From contig NZ_CP109787.1 of NCBI RefSeq assembly GCF_025857195.1, positions 2,359,501-2,423,500 of the forward strand: a DNA stretch of 64,000 nucleotides, written 5' to 3'. Each line of letters starts with the position of its first letter. Position 1 is the stretch's first letter. Made by a program: the position numbers and the translations under genes. Positions 19,605 through 28,308 of the stretch are shown piece by piece. This DNA is from Leisingera thetidis. Its GTDB lineage: Bacteria > Pseudomonadota > Alphaproteobacteria > Rhodobacterales > Rhodobacteraceae. Below the pieces are notes generated by a model. The model did not search any database. It saw only the letters and a list, made by a program, of their open reading frames with translations, and was not told the origin of the DNA.

Positions 19605-19674
19605 CAACGCCTCCGCCCTGGGCCGGACCGGGCGAATCGCAAGTGTCCCAAGTACAGCTCCGGTCCCGCCTGCC

Positions 19675-20997
19675 CTAGCCCGCCGGGGCGGCCAGCGCAT
19701 CGCGGATCCGTTCCAGGCCAAAGCGCAGCTCCTGTTCCGTGACCCCGCCAAAGGCGATGCGCAGGGCCTGCGGTGCGGCGTCGCCAACCGCGTAAGGCGC
19801 CGCTGACGACACCGCCACCCCCTCGCCGGACAGCCGCGCAATGACCGGTTCCGCCCGCGCGCCGCCGGACAGCGGCAGCCAGGCAAAGCTGGCGTTCGGA
19901 TGCGACCGCATGGGAACACCCCGCAGGATCTCCCTGCACAGCGCCTGCCCCCTGGCCCCGGCCAGCCGCCGCTCGGCCTCCAGTTCCTGCACCGTCCCGT
20001 CCTCGATCCAATGGGTGACCAGTGCCGAGACCAGCGCAGGCGTGTTCCAGGTGGTGGCCCGGATCACCCGCGACACCGCCGCACAGCAATCGCCGGGCAC
20101 CGCGATAAAGCCGATGCGCAGGCCGGTTGCGATGTTCTTGGAGAACCCGCCGACATGCACCGTCCGCTCCGGCGCCAGATCCAGGAAACCGGGCGGCGGA
20201 TCCGGCTCCAGAAAGCCATAGGCACTGTCTTCGATGATGATCAGCCCGTGCCGCCGGGCCACCGCGGCAATGTCCCGCCGGGCCGCCTCGTCCATCACCG
20301 TGCCCAGCGGATTATGGACCGTCGGCATCAGATAGACCGCCTTCAGCTGCTTGTCCCGGCACAGCCGCTCCAGCGCGCCGGGATCCATCCCCCCCGCGTC
20401 CCCCGGCACTGCCGCCAGGGACAGCCGGTGCAGCGCCGCCACCTGCTTGAAGCCCGGATAGGTCAGCCCGCCGGTGGCAACGCCGTCGCCCGGCTGCAGC
20501 AGCCCCAGCACGGCCACCGCCAGCCCGTGCTGGGCACCGCAGGTGAGGAACAGATGCTCGGGGCTGGCGGTCTCGTGGCGCTGCGCAAGGTAGCCCGCGA
20601 CGATCCGGCGCTCGTGCGGCCGCCCGCCGTGCGGCTGGTAGCGCAGCATCGCCTCCAGATCGCCCGAGGCCGCCAGCCGCTTCAGCCCCGCCCGCAGCCT
20701 CTCGGCATCGGACTGGCTGCCCGGCATGTTGAAGACCAGATCGATCAGCCCGTCCTGCCCGGCCTGCTCCAGACCCAGCGTCAGCGGCAGCGCCGGGTCG
20801 CGCACGAACATGCCCCGGCCCGCCTCGCCCAGGATCAGCCCCTGCCGCTTCAGCTCGCCATAGGCCCGCGTGGCGGTGGCCAGCGCCACCCCGTGCTCCT
20901 CGGCAAAGCGCCGGTGGGCCGGCAGCCGGGTGCCCGGCGGCAGGGCCCCTGATCTGATCCGCTCTGCGACCAGCGCCGCCAAATCGGTGTATCTCAT
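19675..20997 (-). CDS. MocR-type regulator (GntR-aminotransferase fusion)
   Basis: A 440-residue MocR/PdxR-type protein. An N-terminal GntR winged helix (residues 1-70: YTDLAALVAERIRSG, LPPGTRLPAHRRFA, SVALATATRAYGEL-like) is fused to a fold-type I aminotransferase domain with the PLP segment VGGFSKNIATGLRIGF. Such regulators sense PLP or amino compounds. It is divergent from an MFS exporter gene, and a perfect inverted repeat at 21019-21042 lies between them. The ATG at 20997 is the family-like start; a GTG at 21012 is also in frame. Confidence 0.9.
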   Translation of the reverse strand: MRYTDLAALVAERIRSGALPPGTRLPAHRRFAEEHGVALATATRAYGELKRQGLILGEAGRGMFVRDPALPLTLGLEQAGQDGLIDLVFNMPGSQSDAERLRAGLKRLAASGDLEAMLRYQPHGGRPHERRIVAGYLAQRHETASPEHLFLTCGAQHGLAVAVLGLLQPGDGVATGGLTYPGFKQVAALHRLSLAAVPGDAGGMDPGALERLCRDKQLKAVYLMPTVHNPLGTVMDEAARRDIAAVARRHGLIIIEDSAYGFLEPDPPPGFLDLAPERTVHVGGFSKNIATGLRIGFIAVPGDCCAAVSRVIRATTWNTPALVSALVTHWIEDGTVQELEAERRLAGARGQALCREILRGVPMRSHPNASFAWLPLSGGARAEPVIARLSGEGVAVSSAAPYAVGDAAPQALRIAFGGVTEQELRFGLERIRDALAAPAG

Positions 20998-21018
20998 GCC
21001 CGTTTCTGCCACTATACT

Positions 21019-21042
21019 TAGTACAATAAAAGAATTGTACTA
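21019..21042. promoter_or_regulatory. operator-like 9-bp inverted repeat
   Basis: Perfect arms TAGTACAAT (21019-21027) and ATTGTACTA (21034-21042) around a 6-base AT-rich spacer. It lies in the short gap between the divergent MocR gene and the MFS gene and is the only AT-rich patch there. MocR regulators usually bind direct or inverted repeats of this size in the shared promoter, so this is the likely binding site controlling both genes. Confidence 0.75.
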
Positions 21043-21092
21043 CATCCGGCCTCATGTCAACCAAAGGCAATGCCAATGGCACGGAGGCCGCC

Positions 21093-22253
21093 ATGACCAC
21101 GCCAATCTCTTCCGCACTGCTCGCCGCAGCCCTGTTCACGGTGACATATGCGGTGAACCTGCAGGCGCCGCTTTACAGCGTCTATGCCGCGCACAGCGGC
21201 GCCGGTGCAGCGGCGGTCACCCTTGCCTTTGCCGCCTATGCCGCCGGGCTGGTGCCGGTGCTGCTGCTGCTGGGCGGGCTGTCGGACCGGACCGGCCGCC
21301 GCCTGCCGATCGCCGCCGCCCTGCTGCTGGGGCTGGCCGCCACCGCGCTGCTGGCCGCGGCCCCGTCCTGGCCCGCGCTGGTTGCGGCCCGTGTCATGCT
21401 GGGGGCCGGAACCGGCCTCGCCACCACTGCAGGCACCGCCTTCATGGCCGAGCTGCTGGGCGAGGCGAAATCCCGGCAGGCCGCACTGCTGGTCGCCTCG
21501 GCCACATCGCTGGGGTTTGGCGGCGGCGCGCTGGCGACCGGGGTCAGCCTGGACTGGCAGGGGCCGACCACCCTGCCCGCCAGCTTCATCGCGCTGTTCG
21601 TGCTGGCGCCGGTGCTGGCCGCCGCGGCCCTGGCTCTGCCGCGCGCCGGCACCCGCAGGGCGGCACCGCTGCTGCGGCTGCCGGTGTTTCCCGCGGGGAC
21701 CTGGCCTTATGGCACGGCCCTGGCGCTGGCCTGGTCGGCCACCGGCATGACCATCGCCGTGCTGCCGTTGCAGCTGGAGGCGCAGGGGCTGGGCGCCCGC
21801 ACCGGGCTGGTGATCTTTCTGGCGATCTTCACCGGCTTCCTGTGCCAGCCGCTGGCCCGGGCGCTGGGAAACCGGGCCGCGCTTCTGCTCGGCTACGCGC
21901 TGGTGCCGCTCGGCTTTCTGCTGGTGCTCGGCGGCGTCTGGAGCCAGTCGCTGCTGCTCATCCTGTCCGGCACCGCCCTGACCAGTGCGGCCAGCTACGG
22001 CTTCGTCTACCTGTCCGCGCTGTCGGAGTTTTCGCAGCGCGCGCCCGGCAGCCGCGCCCGCGCTGCCGCCGGGCTGTTCGTCTATGCCTATGCGGGCTTC
22101 TCCCTCCCGGTCATCCTCAGCGGCGCGCTGGCGGACTGGCTCGGCCTGCTGCCTGCGCTGGCGGTCTTCCAGGCCTTCCTGCTGGCAGGCTCCGCCCTGG
22201 CCGCCGCCCTCTGGAGGCTGCGGGCGCGGTCCGGGCAGACAGCCCCGGCCTGA
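21093..22253 (+). CDS. MFS transporter
   Basis: A 386-residue major facilitator with about 12 predicted membrane helices. The loop motif between helices 2 and 3 is GGLSDRTGRRLP, the classic MFS signature, and helix 4-5 has RVMLGAGTGLATTAGTAFMA. It resembles drug or metabolite exporters. The start at 21093 has GGAGG five bases upstream and is preferred to 21054. It is divergent from the MocR gene and shares its operator, so the MocR protein probably regulates its expression. Substrate unknown. Confidence 0.88.
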   Translation: MTTPISSALLAAALFTVTYAVNLQAPLYSVYAAHSGAGAAAVTLAFAAYAAGLVPVLLLLGGLSDRTGRRLPIAAALLLGLAATALLAAAPSWPALVAARVMLGAGTGLATTAGTAFMAELLGEAKSRQAALLVASATSLGFGGGALATGVSLDWQGPTTLPASFIALFVLAPVLAAAALALPRAGTRRAAPLLRLPVFPAGTWPYGTALALAWSATGMTIAVLPLQLEAQGLGARTGLVIFLAIFTGFLCQPLARALGNRAALLLGYALVPLGFLLVLGGVWSQSLLLILSGTALTSAASYGFVYLSALSEFSQRAPGSRARAAAGLFVYAYAGFSLPVILSGALADWLGLLPALAVFQAFLLAGSALAAALWRLRARSGQTAPA

Positions 22254-22351
22254 CCGCGCCGCTTCCGCCAACCGTGTGCTGCGGGCTTGCGGAACAATCG
22301 GCCTGCCGGAACGTTGACTCCACACCCGCATCAGCAAGAAGGAGTGCAGCC

Positions 22352-22714
22352 ATGCAACATGGTCAAACCGAAACCCGCAGCGCCCTTGTCTCGTCCCAGG
22401 ACGTGACCGGCACCGCGGTCTACGACGAAAACCGCAGCAAGGCGGGCACCATCGACCACCTGATGATCGACAAGCAGTCCGGCAAGGTTGCCTATGCGAT
22501 CATGACCTTCGGCGGTTTCCTCGGCCTTGGCGAGCAGCAGTTCACCATTCCCTGGGGCGCCCTGTCCTATGACACCGGGCTGGATGGCTTCCGCACCAGC
22601 ATCACCCCGGAGCAGCTGAAAGCCGCACCGGAACGCCCCGCCGGATGGCGCCGCGACCGCAAGTACGAGGAAAGCATCTACGATCACTACCAGGTGCCCT
22701 ACTACTGGTTCTGA
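22352..22714 (+). CDS. PRC-barrel domain protein
   Basis: A 120-residue protein with one PRC-barrel domain at about residues 15-85 (SSQDVTGTAVYDENRSKAGTI, then VAYAIMTFGGFLGLGEQQ, IPWGALSYD). Such proteins are small cytoplasmic or photosynthesis/stress-associated folds whose roles are poorly defined. AAGGAG sits seven bases before the ATG. The C-terminal tail is charged then aromatic (DHYQVPYYWF). A strong hairpin follows 41 bp after the stop. Confidence 0.9.
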   Translation: MQHGQTETRSALVSSQDVTGTAVYDENRSKAGTIDHLMIDKQSGKVAYAIMTFGGFLGLGEQQFTIPWGALSYDTGLDGFRTSITPEQLKAAPERPAGWRRDRKYEESIYDHYQVPYYWF

Positions 22715-22755
22715 TCTCCTGTTCCGCCCTGCGCCGCCGCCATTCCGCGGAACGA

Positions 22756-22784
22756 AACAGGCCCCGCTGCCAGCGGGGCCTGTT
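22756..22784. terminator. 13-bp hairpin between convergent genes
   Basis: A perfect stem AACAGGCCCCGCT (22756-22768) / AGCGGGGCCTGTT (22772-22784) with a 3-base loop. It lies between the stop of the PRC-barrel gene (22714) and the stop of the EF-hand gene (22891, leftward), so it can serve both directions. The T-runs are short. Confidence 0.75.
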
Positions 22785-22890
22785 CCTCCGCCGTGCCGCC
22801 ACGCTGCACGGATGGGAAGAATTGCGTCCGCCCCCGGGGAGAAGGGGCGGCAGCGTGGCAGCCGGCCGGAGGCCGCTGCCGCTGGCGGGA

Positions 22891-23139
22891 TCAGCCTGCC
22901 TGGGTCAGCACACCGGCTTCGATTGCCGCGCTGACCTCCGCCGCGTCGGCCTCGCCGTCCGCGTTGGCGTCGATCGTGGTGAAGGTTTCCGCGGTCAGGT
23001 CAGGGAACGCCAGCTGAAGCTCTTCCAGCGAGAAAGTCCCGTTGCCATCAGCGTCAAGCTCGGCCGCCAGTTCCTTTGCAGCCAGCGGGGACGCCATCAG
23101 AGCAGCAATTGCGGTCGCGGTCATGGCAAACTTTTTCAT
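22891..23139 (-). CDS. exported EF-hand calcium-binding protein
   Basis: An 82-residue protein with a signal peptide (KKFAMTATAIAALMASPLAA) and two EF-hand loops. Loop 1 is DADGNGTFSLEE (residues 29-40, full set of D-x-D-x-N-G...E ligands). Loop 2 is DANADGEADAAE (57-68). A mature length near 60 residues is just enough for one paired EF-hand. The ATG at 23139 has GGAG eight bases upstream. It probably binds Ca2+ in the periplasm; partner unknown. Confidence 0.87.
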   Translation of the reverse strand: MKKFAMTATAIAALMASPLAAKELAAELDADGNGTFSLEELQLAFPDLTAETFTTIDANADGEADAAEVSAAIEAGVLTQAG

Positions 23140-23469
23140 GTGAGATACTCCAGTCATTTTTGGTTTCATTGCGGCCCGCGGCGTGTCCTGCGAACCGTGA
23201 GAGACAGCTATGGCGCCGCCGCGCCCGCTGCCATCCCCAAACCGCTCCTGGCTGTTTCACCAGCACAATAGCGCCGGATTTTCCCTTTTTCATGAGCATG
23301 TTGCCGCCACGCGCAGCGCACCGGCCTTTGTCCGCGCAGCCTGCCGGCGCCGCCGCGCAGCTTTCCGCCCGGCCTTGGCAGAAAGCAGCGCCGCAGGGAA
23401 CCAAACCGCTGCGGGCGCCAGCGCGGCCTGCCGCCGGTCCGCTTGCCCCGGGGCCGCGGAGTCCCCGCC
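23140..23469. other. 330-bp intergenic region, no gene seen
   Basis: Lies upstream of the EF-hand gene and downstream of the deaminase gene, both leftward. I see no convincing frame, hairpin or repeat; the AT-richer part at 23240-23300 may hold the EF-hand promoter. Confidence 0.45.
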
Positions 23470-23922
23470 TCAGCCCGGCTCGGTGATGTCCTCGGCCCAC
23501 AGCTCCGGCTTTTCGCGGATGAACCGCTCCATCAGCGCAATGCAGTCCGGATCATCGGCAATCACCACCTCGACCCCTCTGGCGCGCAGGAAGTCCTCGT
23601 TGCCGCCGAAATTCAGTGTGTCTCCGATCACCACCCGCGGGATGCCGAACTGGACGATGGTGCCGCTGCACATCATGCAGGGCGACAGCGAGGTATAAAG
23701 CACGGTATCGCGGTAGGACGCCTGCCGCCCGGCCTTGCGCAGGGCGTCCATCTCGCCATGGGCAATCGGATCCCCCTTCTGCATCCGCTGATTGCGCCCC
23801 TGCGACACGACCTCGCCACCGCGCGCCAGCACCGAGCCGATCGGGCAGCCGCCCTCGTCGAAACCTGCCCTGGCTTCCTCATAGGCAATCCGCAGCAGGC
23901 GTCTGTCATTTTCGGTCATCAT
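23470..23922 (-). CDS. cytosine deaminase, yeast Fcy1 type
   Basis: A 150-residue zinc deaminase of the CMP/cytosine/TadA superfamily. Zinc and catalytic residues are His55-x-Glu57 (AHGEMDA) and Pro81-Cys82-x-x-Cys85 (SLSPCMMCSG). Features beyond the generic fold match yeast Fcy1: GRNQRMQKGD (Asn44), the PIGS loop, FGIPRVVIGD, and above all the C-terminal FIREKPELWAEDI, where Fcy1 has its substrate-covering Trp and Asp (here Trp142, Asp145). It likely deaminates cytosine to uracil. Other deaminases of this superfamily act on guanine, creatinine-like or pterin substrates, so biochemical proof is missing. Stands alone. Confidence 0.82.
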   Translation of the reverse strand: MMTENDRRLLRIAYEEARAGFDEGGCPIGSVLARGGEVVSQGRNQRMQKGDPIAHGEMDALRKAGRQASYRDTVLYTSLSPCMMCSGTIVQFGIPRVVIGDTLNFGGNEDFLRARGVEVVIADDPDCIALMERFIREKPELWAEDITEPG

Positions 23923-24099
23923 CGGGAAGAGGCCTCTTTTCTGAATGCATGCAAAACTGTTCAGGAATCCTGCCTGCGGGCGGCAGGGGGGTCAACCCTG
24001 CGCGGCCTGGCGGCGCCGCCGGGCTGGAGCCCGGAGCCCCTCCCGTGCCACACTCGTCCCGGCCGGGTGTTTCCCCGTGCCGGTGCCCGGGAGGCTGCC

Positions 24100-24468
24100 A
24101 TGTACATTGCCGGATTCGTGATCCCTGTCCCCGAAGAGAATCTTGATGCCTACACGGCCTGGGCCAAGTCCAGTGCCAGGCTGCTCCGGGACCTCGGCTG
24201 CCTGGAAATCGCCGAGTGCTGGGAGGATAACGTGCCGGACGGCCGCCAGACCGACTTCCGCCGCGCGGTTGCTGCCCGGCCCGGCGAAAAGATCGTGTTC
24301 ACCTGGCAGATCTGGGCCAGCAGGGCGGACATGGACGCCGCCGAAGCCCGGCTCGCCGCGGAGAAGCGGTTTGACATCCCCGCAGACCTGCCCTTTGACC
24401 ACCGCCGCCTGATCCTCGGCGCCTTCACACCGCTGTTCACCATGGGGCGGGACACCGGAGCCGGGTAA
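24100..24468 (+). CDS. DUF1428 family protein (YbaA-like)
   Basis: A 122-residue protein of the DUF1428/YbaA family, a dimeric alpha-beta barrel (ferredoxin-like) fold of unknown function. Typical segments are YIAGFVIPVPEENLDAY, ECWEDNVPDGRQTDFRRAV, VFTWQIWASRADMDAA and LILGAFTPLF. GGGAGG is placed six bases before the ATG at 24100. It stands as a single gene divergent from the deaminase. Confidence 0.9.
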   Translation: MYIAGFVIPVPEENLDAYTAWAKSSARLLRDLGCLEIAECWEDNVPDGRQTDFRRAVAARPGEKIVFTWQIWASRADMDAAEARLAAEKRFDIPADLPFDHRRLILGAFTPLFTMGRDTGAG

Positions 24469-24507
24469 CCGGCGGCCCGGTCCGGGACATGCGCGCGGCG
24501 CCGCGGC

Positions 24508-25893
24508 TCAGCCGTGCGCCGCCGCGCCGACCGCCTTGATCGACTGCCCCCAGAACCGCATCATCAGGAACAGCCCGGCAACGGACAGGCCGGCCACCAG
24601 CCCCATCCAGACACCGACACCGCCCCAGTCCAGCACAAACCCCATCACGTAGGAGGCCGGGATCCCGACCGCCCAGTAGCTGAGCACGGCAATCACCATC
24701 GGCACGCCGGTGTCCTGCACCCCGCGCAGCAGCCCAAGCGCGACCGCCTGCATGCCGTCCATCATCTGAAACAGCGCCGCCGCCGCCAGAAGGCCCGCGC
24801 CGATGAGAAGTATCCCGTCCTTTTGCGGATCATCCGCATCCAGGAACAGCGCCATCAGCTGGTTGGGGATGGTCAGGAACAGCGTGATCCCCGCCACCGA
24901 CACCGCCAGCGACATCCCCGTCACCACCTTGCCGCCCCGCGCCATATGCGCCCGGTCGCGGCGGCCATAGGCATTGCCGGCCCGGATGGTGGCGGCATTG
25001 GACAGCCCCAGATGCACCATGAACGTCAGCCCCGCCAGCGAGATCGCAATCCCGTGCGCCGCCAGCGGCACCGTTCCCAGCCAGCCCATCATCATCGCGG
25101 AGGCCGCAAACAGGCTGCTTTCCGCCAGGGTGGTCAGGCCGATCGGCGCCCCCATGCGGAACACCCGGCCCAGCATCTCCCAATCGGGCCGCTGGAAGTT
25201 CTTCAGCAGCTCATGCTCCGGCAGAACCCTCAGCGCGTAGGCCAGCACCAGGGCAAAAGAGACCCCGTTGGTGACCAGCGACGCAATCGCCGCTCCGGTC
25301 ACCCCAAGCTCCGGCGCCCCCCAGTTGCCAAAGATCAGCGCATAGTTCACCAGCGCATTCAGCACGGCCGCCAGCACCGACATCCACAGCACGATCTGGG
25401 TGCGCTCCAACGCCGCCAGATAGGACTTGGCAACCATGTACAGCAGTGCCGGAAACAACGCCCAGCCGGCAATCCGCAGATATTCCGCCGCCGCATGGGC
25501 AATTTCAGCCTGCTGTCCCAGCAGCAGAAGGATCGGCTCCGACCACCACAGCAGGGGAACCGCCAGCGCGCCATAGGCCAGCGACAGCCACAGCCCCATG
25601 CGGGTCGAGCGCCGGATCTGCCGCTCTTCCCCGGCCCCCGCCGCCGCCGCCACCATCGGCATCACCGCAAAGGCAAAGCCGGAGCCGAGCAGGAAGATCG
25701 AGAAGAAATAGGTGGACCCCAGCGTCACCGCCGCCAGCGCCTCCACCCCGTACCAGCCCAGCATCACCGTATCGGTGAGGCCGATGGCAAACTGCGCCAC
25801 ATGGCCGCCGATCAGCGGCAGACCAAGAACGGCAATCGCCCGGGCATGGCCGCGCGGCGTCATTTCGGTGTGTTTGCGTGCTGACGTGCTCAT
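24508..25893 (-). CDS. MATE-family efflux transporter
   Basis: A 461-residue MATE exporter with about 12 membrane helices in two homologous halves (NorM/DinF type). Conserved stretches include GGHVAQFAIGLTDTVMLGWYG in the first helix pair, FFSIFLLGSGFAFAVMPM, and in the second half GLSNAATIRAGNAYG and MMDGMQAVALGLLRGVQDT. It exports cationic drugs or metabolites using Na+ or H+. The ATG at 25893 has AAGG eight bases upstream; the frame is open further but enters antisense of the next gene. Confidence 0.93.
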   Translation of the reverse strand: MSTSARKHTEMTPRGHARAIAVLGLPLIGGHVAQFAIGLTDTVMLGWYGVEALAAVTLGSTYFFSIFLLGSGFAFAVMPMVAAAAGAGEERQIRRSTRMGLWLSLAYGALAVPLLWWSEPILLLLGQQAEIAHAAAEYLRIAGWALFPALLYMVAKSYLAALERTQIVLWMSVLAAVLNALVNYALIFGNWGAPELGVTGAAIASLVTNGVSFALVLAYALRVLPEHELLKNFQRPDWEMLGRVFRMGAPIGLTTLAESSLFAASAMMMGWLGTVPLAAHGIAISLAGLTFMVHLGLSNAATIRAGNAYGRRDRAHMARGGKVVTGMSLAVSVAGITLFLTIPNQLMALFLDADDPQKDGILLIGAGLLAAAALFQMMDGMQAVALGLLRGVQDTGVPMVIAVLSYWAVGIPASYVMGFVLDWGGVGVWMGLVAGLSVAGLFLMMRFWGQSIKAVGAAAHG

Positions 25894-26010
25894 GACGCCA
25901 GCCTTAGGGCGGCCCGGCTGCTCCGGCAAGGGCAGAGTTTCCTTGCCCCCGCACATATCTATGGTGGTATCCTGCACAGGCTGCCCCCCTTGCCCGCAGG
26001 AGCCTGACCG

Positions 26011-26661
26011 ATGACCGATGCCTATGCCCAGCTGATCCCCGGCGCCCGCGCCTTTCTGGCGGAGCTGGCACAGAACAACAGCCGGGACTGGTTCACCGCG
26101 CACAAGGACCGTTACGAGGCCGAGCTCAAATCCCCCGCCCTGCAGCTGATGGACAGCGCCGCCCAGACCATCGCGCGCCGCACCGGCGCCGAGGTCACGG
26201 CCAAGATGTTCCGCCCCCAGCGCGATGTGCGGTTCTCCAGCGACAAGACGCCCTACAACACCCATCTGCACCTGATGTGGACGGTGAACGGTGCGGGCTG
26301 CGCGCTGTTCTTCGGCCTGGCCCCGGATTACTGCACGGCCGGCGGCGGCATCATGGGCTTCAGCAAAACCCAGCTGCCGCGCTGGCGGGCCGCGGTCGAC
26401 GGCGCCTTCGGCGACGAGACCGCGGCGCTGACGGACATTCTGGCGCTCAAGGGCTTCGCCGCCAGGGAGCCGGAACTGAAACGCGTCCCCGCCCCCTACA
26501 CCAAGGCCCATCCGCACGGGCACCTGCTGCAGCGCAAGTCGCTGACCTTCTGGCACGAGATGACGGCGCGCGAGCAGGCCGCGCCCCTTGGCGCGCTGAT
26601 GTCGGCCTACCTCACCCAGGAGCCGATGTTCGCCCTGCTGGACAGCGCCCTTGCCGAGTGA
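26011..26661 (+). CDS. DUF2461 / TIGR02453 family protein
   Basis: A 216-residue protein of the DUF2461 family. Diagnostic segments are FLAELAQNNSRDWFTAHKDRY, FRPQRDVRFSSDKTPYNTH and FFGLAPDYCTAGGGIM. The fold is known in the family but the function is not. No signal peptide or membrane segment. It is divergent from the MATE gene and converges on the NicO gene with only 3 bp between stops. Confidence 0.92.
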   Translation: MTDAYAQLIPGARAFLAELAQNNSRDWFTAHKDRYEAELKSPALQLMDSAAQTIARRTGAEVTAKMFRPQRDVRFSSDKTPYNTHLHLMWTVNGAGCALFFGLAPDYCTAGGGIMGFSKTQLPRWRAAVDGAFGDETAALTDILALKGFAAREPELKRVPAPYTKAHPHGHLLQRKSLTFWHEMTAREQAAPLGALMSAYLTQEPMFALLDSALAE

Positions 26662-26664
26662 GCC

Positions 26665-27573
26665 TCACACCGCCCGCAGCATGATCTGAACGGCCAGAAC
26701 GGCCACCACCGCGCCGGCCAGGATCTCCAGCACCGCCGCCGCCCGCACCGCGCCGGTGCCCTGCATCTGCGCCAACGCGCCGCTGCGCAGCGTCACCGCC
26801 GCGGCGGCCACGGCCACCGTCACCGTGGCGGTGCCCAGTCCCATGGCAAAGGCGCCGGCAATCCCGGCCCACAGCACCCCCATCCGCCAGGTCAGCAGCA
26901 GCAGGAACACGGCGCCGGTGCAGGGCCGCAGCGCCACCGCGCCGATGATGGCCAGCGCATCGCGCAGCGAGGACACCCGGGCCGCTTCCTCTGCCGTCGG
27001 GCCGTGCCGGTGCCCGCAGGAGGCGCAGACCTCTCCATCCTCATGATGGCGGCTGTGCAGCGCGCGCTGCCTGCCGGCCCGGCTTCCCAGCAGCCTGCGC
27101 GCGCCGCGCGCCAGCAGCCACAGCCCGACCAGCGCAATCAGCCCGTAGGACAGCGGCGCCAGCACCTCCTCGGCGGCGCTGGTCAGCTGTTCGCGACCCC
27201 AGTCCAGCAGCATCAGCCCGCCCGCCACCAGCAGCACCGCCGTTGCCGCCTGCGCCAGCGAGGACGCCACCGCCAGCCCGGCCAGCCGCAGCAGGGCCAC
27301 CTGCCTGGCCATGCCATAGCCGCCGATCACCAGCTTGCCGTGGCCCGGCCCGGCCGCATGAAAGAACCCGTAGGCGAAACACAGGGTCAGCAGCGCCGCC
27401 AGCGCCCCCGGCTCGCCGGCCCGCAAGCCGCGCAGCCCCCGCGCCATCGCGTTCTGCGCCTGCCGCTGGCCTTCGGCGGCCCAGGCCGCGACCTCCGCCG
27501 CGCCCCCGAACCCCCAGAGCCACACCGCCAGCGCCGCCACAGCCAGCGCCGCTATGGCCAGAAGCCCCCGCAT
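26665..27573 (-). CDS. NicO-family nickel/cobalt transporter
   Basis: A 302-residue membrane protein of the NicO/RcnA family. It has about six helices, the conserved [16 protein letters not shown] motif (about residues 68-83) with the metal-binding His, and [13 protein letters not shown] in the second half. The central cytoplasmic loop is His/Cys-rich ([19 protein letters not shown]), suited to metal binding. It is the second gene of a pair with the DUF1007 protein, 1 bp after that gene's stop. The pair is a common arrangement thought to handle Ni, Co or Zn; the direction of transport is uncertain. Confidence 0.9.
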   Translation of the reverse strand: MRGLLAIAALAVAALAVWLWGFGGAAEVAAWAAEGQRQAQNAMARGLRGLRAGEPGALAALLTLCFAYGFFHAAGPGHGKLVIGGYGMARQVALLRLAGLAVASSLAQAATAVLLVAGGLMLLDWGREQLTSAAEEVLAPLSYGLIALVGLWLLARGARRLLGSRAGRQRALHSRHHEDGEVCASCGHRHGPTAEEAARVSSLRDALAIIGAVALRPCTGAVFLLLLTWRMGVLWAGIAGAFAMGLGTATVTVAVAAAAVTLRSGALAQMQGTGAVRAAAVLEILAGAVVAVLAVQIMLRAV

Positions 27574-27574
27574 C

Positions 27575-28210
27575 TTATGCCCCGCAGCTCAGCCGCACGG
27601 TGTCGGCAAAGGCCTCGCCCACCTCGGGATAGGCGTCCTCGGCCTGATCCGACGGCATCGCGTACAGCAGTTCTTCCACCTTGGTATAGGCCGCATCCAG
27701 ATCCGGCGGCGTCACATCGCCCGTGCAGCCGCCGCTCAGCTCCAGCCCGCTGGTCAGCGTGTAGGCGGTGTAATAGGTCGGATCATAGGCCTTGATCACC
27801 ACCCCGTCCGCCGCCTGCGGCTCCGCCAGAACCCGCCGGTGGCGGGTGGTGATGCGCCCGTCCGCCACCTCGGTCGACAGATGCTCCGGCGCCCCCAGCG
27901 CCAGCGCTTCGCCTGCCCGGCTCAGGTAGGTATCGCCCAGGAACCCCTCGGTCCACTGCATGTCGAACCCCTGCAGACCGGCCAATTCCTCCGCCGTCAG
28001 CGCGCCGTCGAAATCCGCGTCCAGCCCCCGGTCCTCGAAGATCAGCAGCGAGTAGAACTCGTCATAGGCCCAGGTGATCTCCACCGCCAGCAGCTGCCCG
28101 TCCTCCGAAACAACCGCCTTGAGGCCGGTATCGACAAAGATATGCGGATGCGCTGCGGCGCCATGCGGGGCCAGCAGCACAGCGGCCAGCAAGGGAATAA
28201 ATCGCGTCAT
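27575..28210 (-). CDS. DUF1007 family periplasmic protein
   Basis: A 211-residue exported protein of the DUF1007 family. The signal peptide is followed directly by [12 protein letters not shown], the family hallmark, which places a His-x-His at the mature N-terminus for metal binding. [14 protein letters not shown] and the [13 protein letters not shown] segment, which looks like a degenerate EF-hand, follow. Its coupling to the NicO gene (1-bp gap) supports a periplasmic metal-delivery role. Confidence 0.9.
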   Translation of the reverse strand: MTRFIPLLAAVLLAPHGAAAHPHIFVDTGLKAVVSEDGQLLAVEITWAYDEFYSLLIFEDRGLDADFDGALTAEELAGLQGFDMQWTEGFLGDTYLSRAGEALALGAPEHLSTEVADGRITTRHRRVLAEPQAADGVVIKAYDPTYYTAYTLTSGLELSGGCTGDVTPPDLDAAYTKVEELLYAMPSDQAEDAYPEVGEAFADTVRLSCGA

Positions 28211-28308
28211 GAGCCAATCAGTAGGCCGCCCGCCGCCGCCGGGCAAGCCCCGCCCCCGGCAGCGGCGGTCCCCTGCCGCCCGGGTCACGCCGGAAAGCCG
28301 CCCGCCTG

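Noticed and set aside
25894..26556. Upstream extension of the MATE frame by about 220 codons
   Set aside because: It would lie antisense to the DUF2461 gene and has no membrane character; the ATG at 25893 starts a normal MATE protein.
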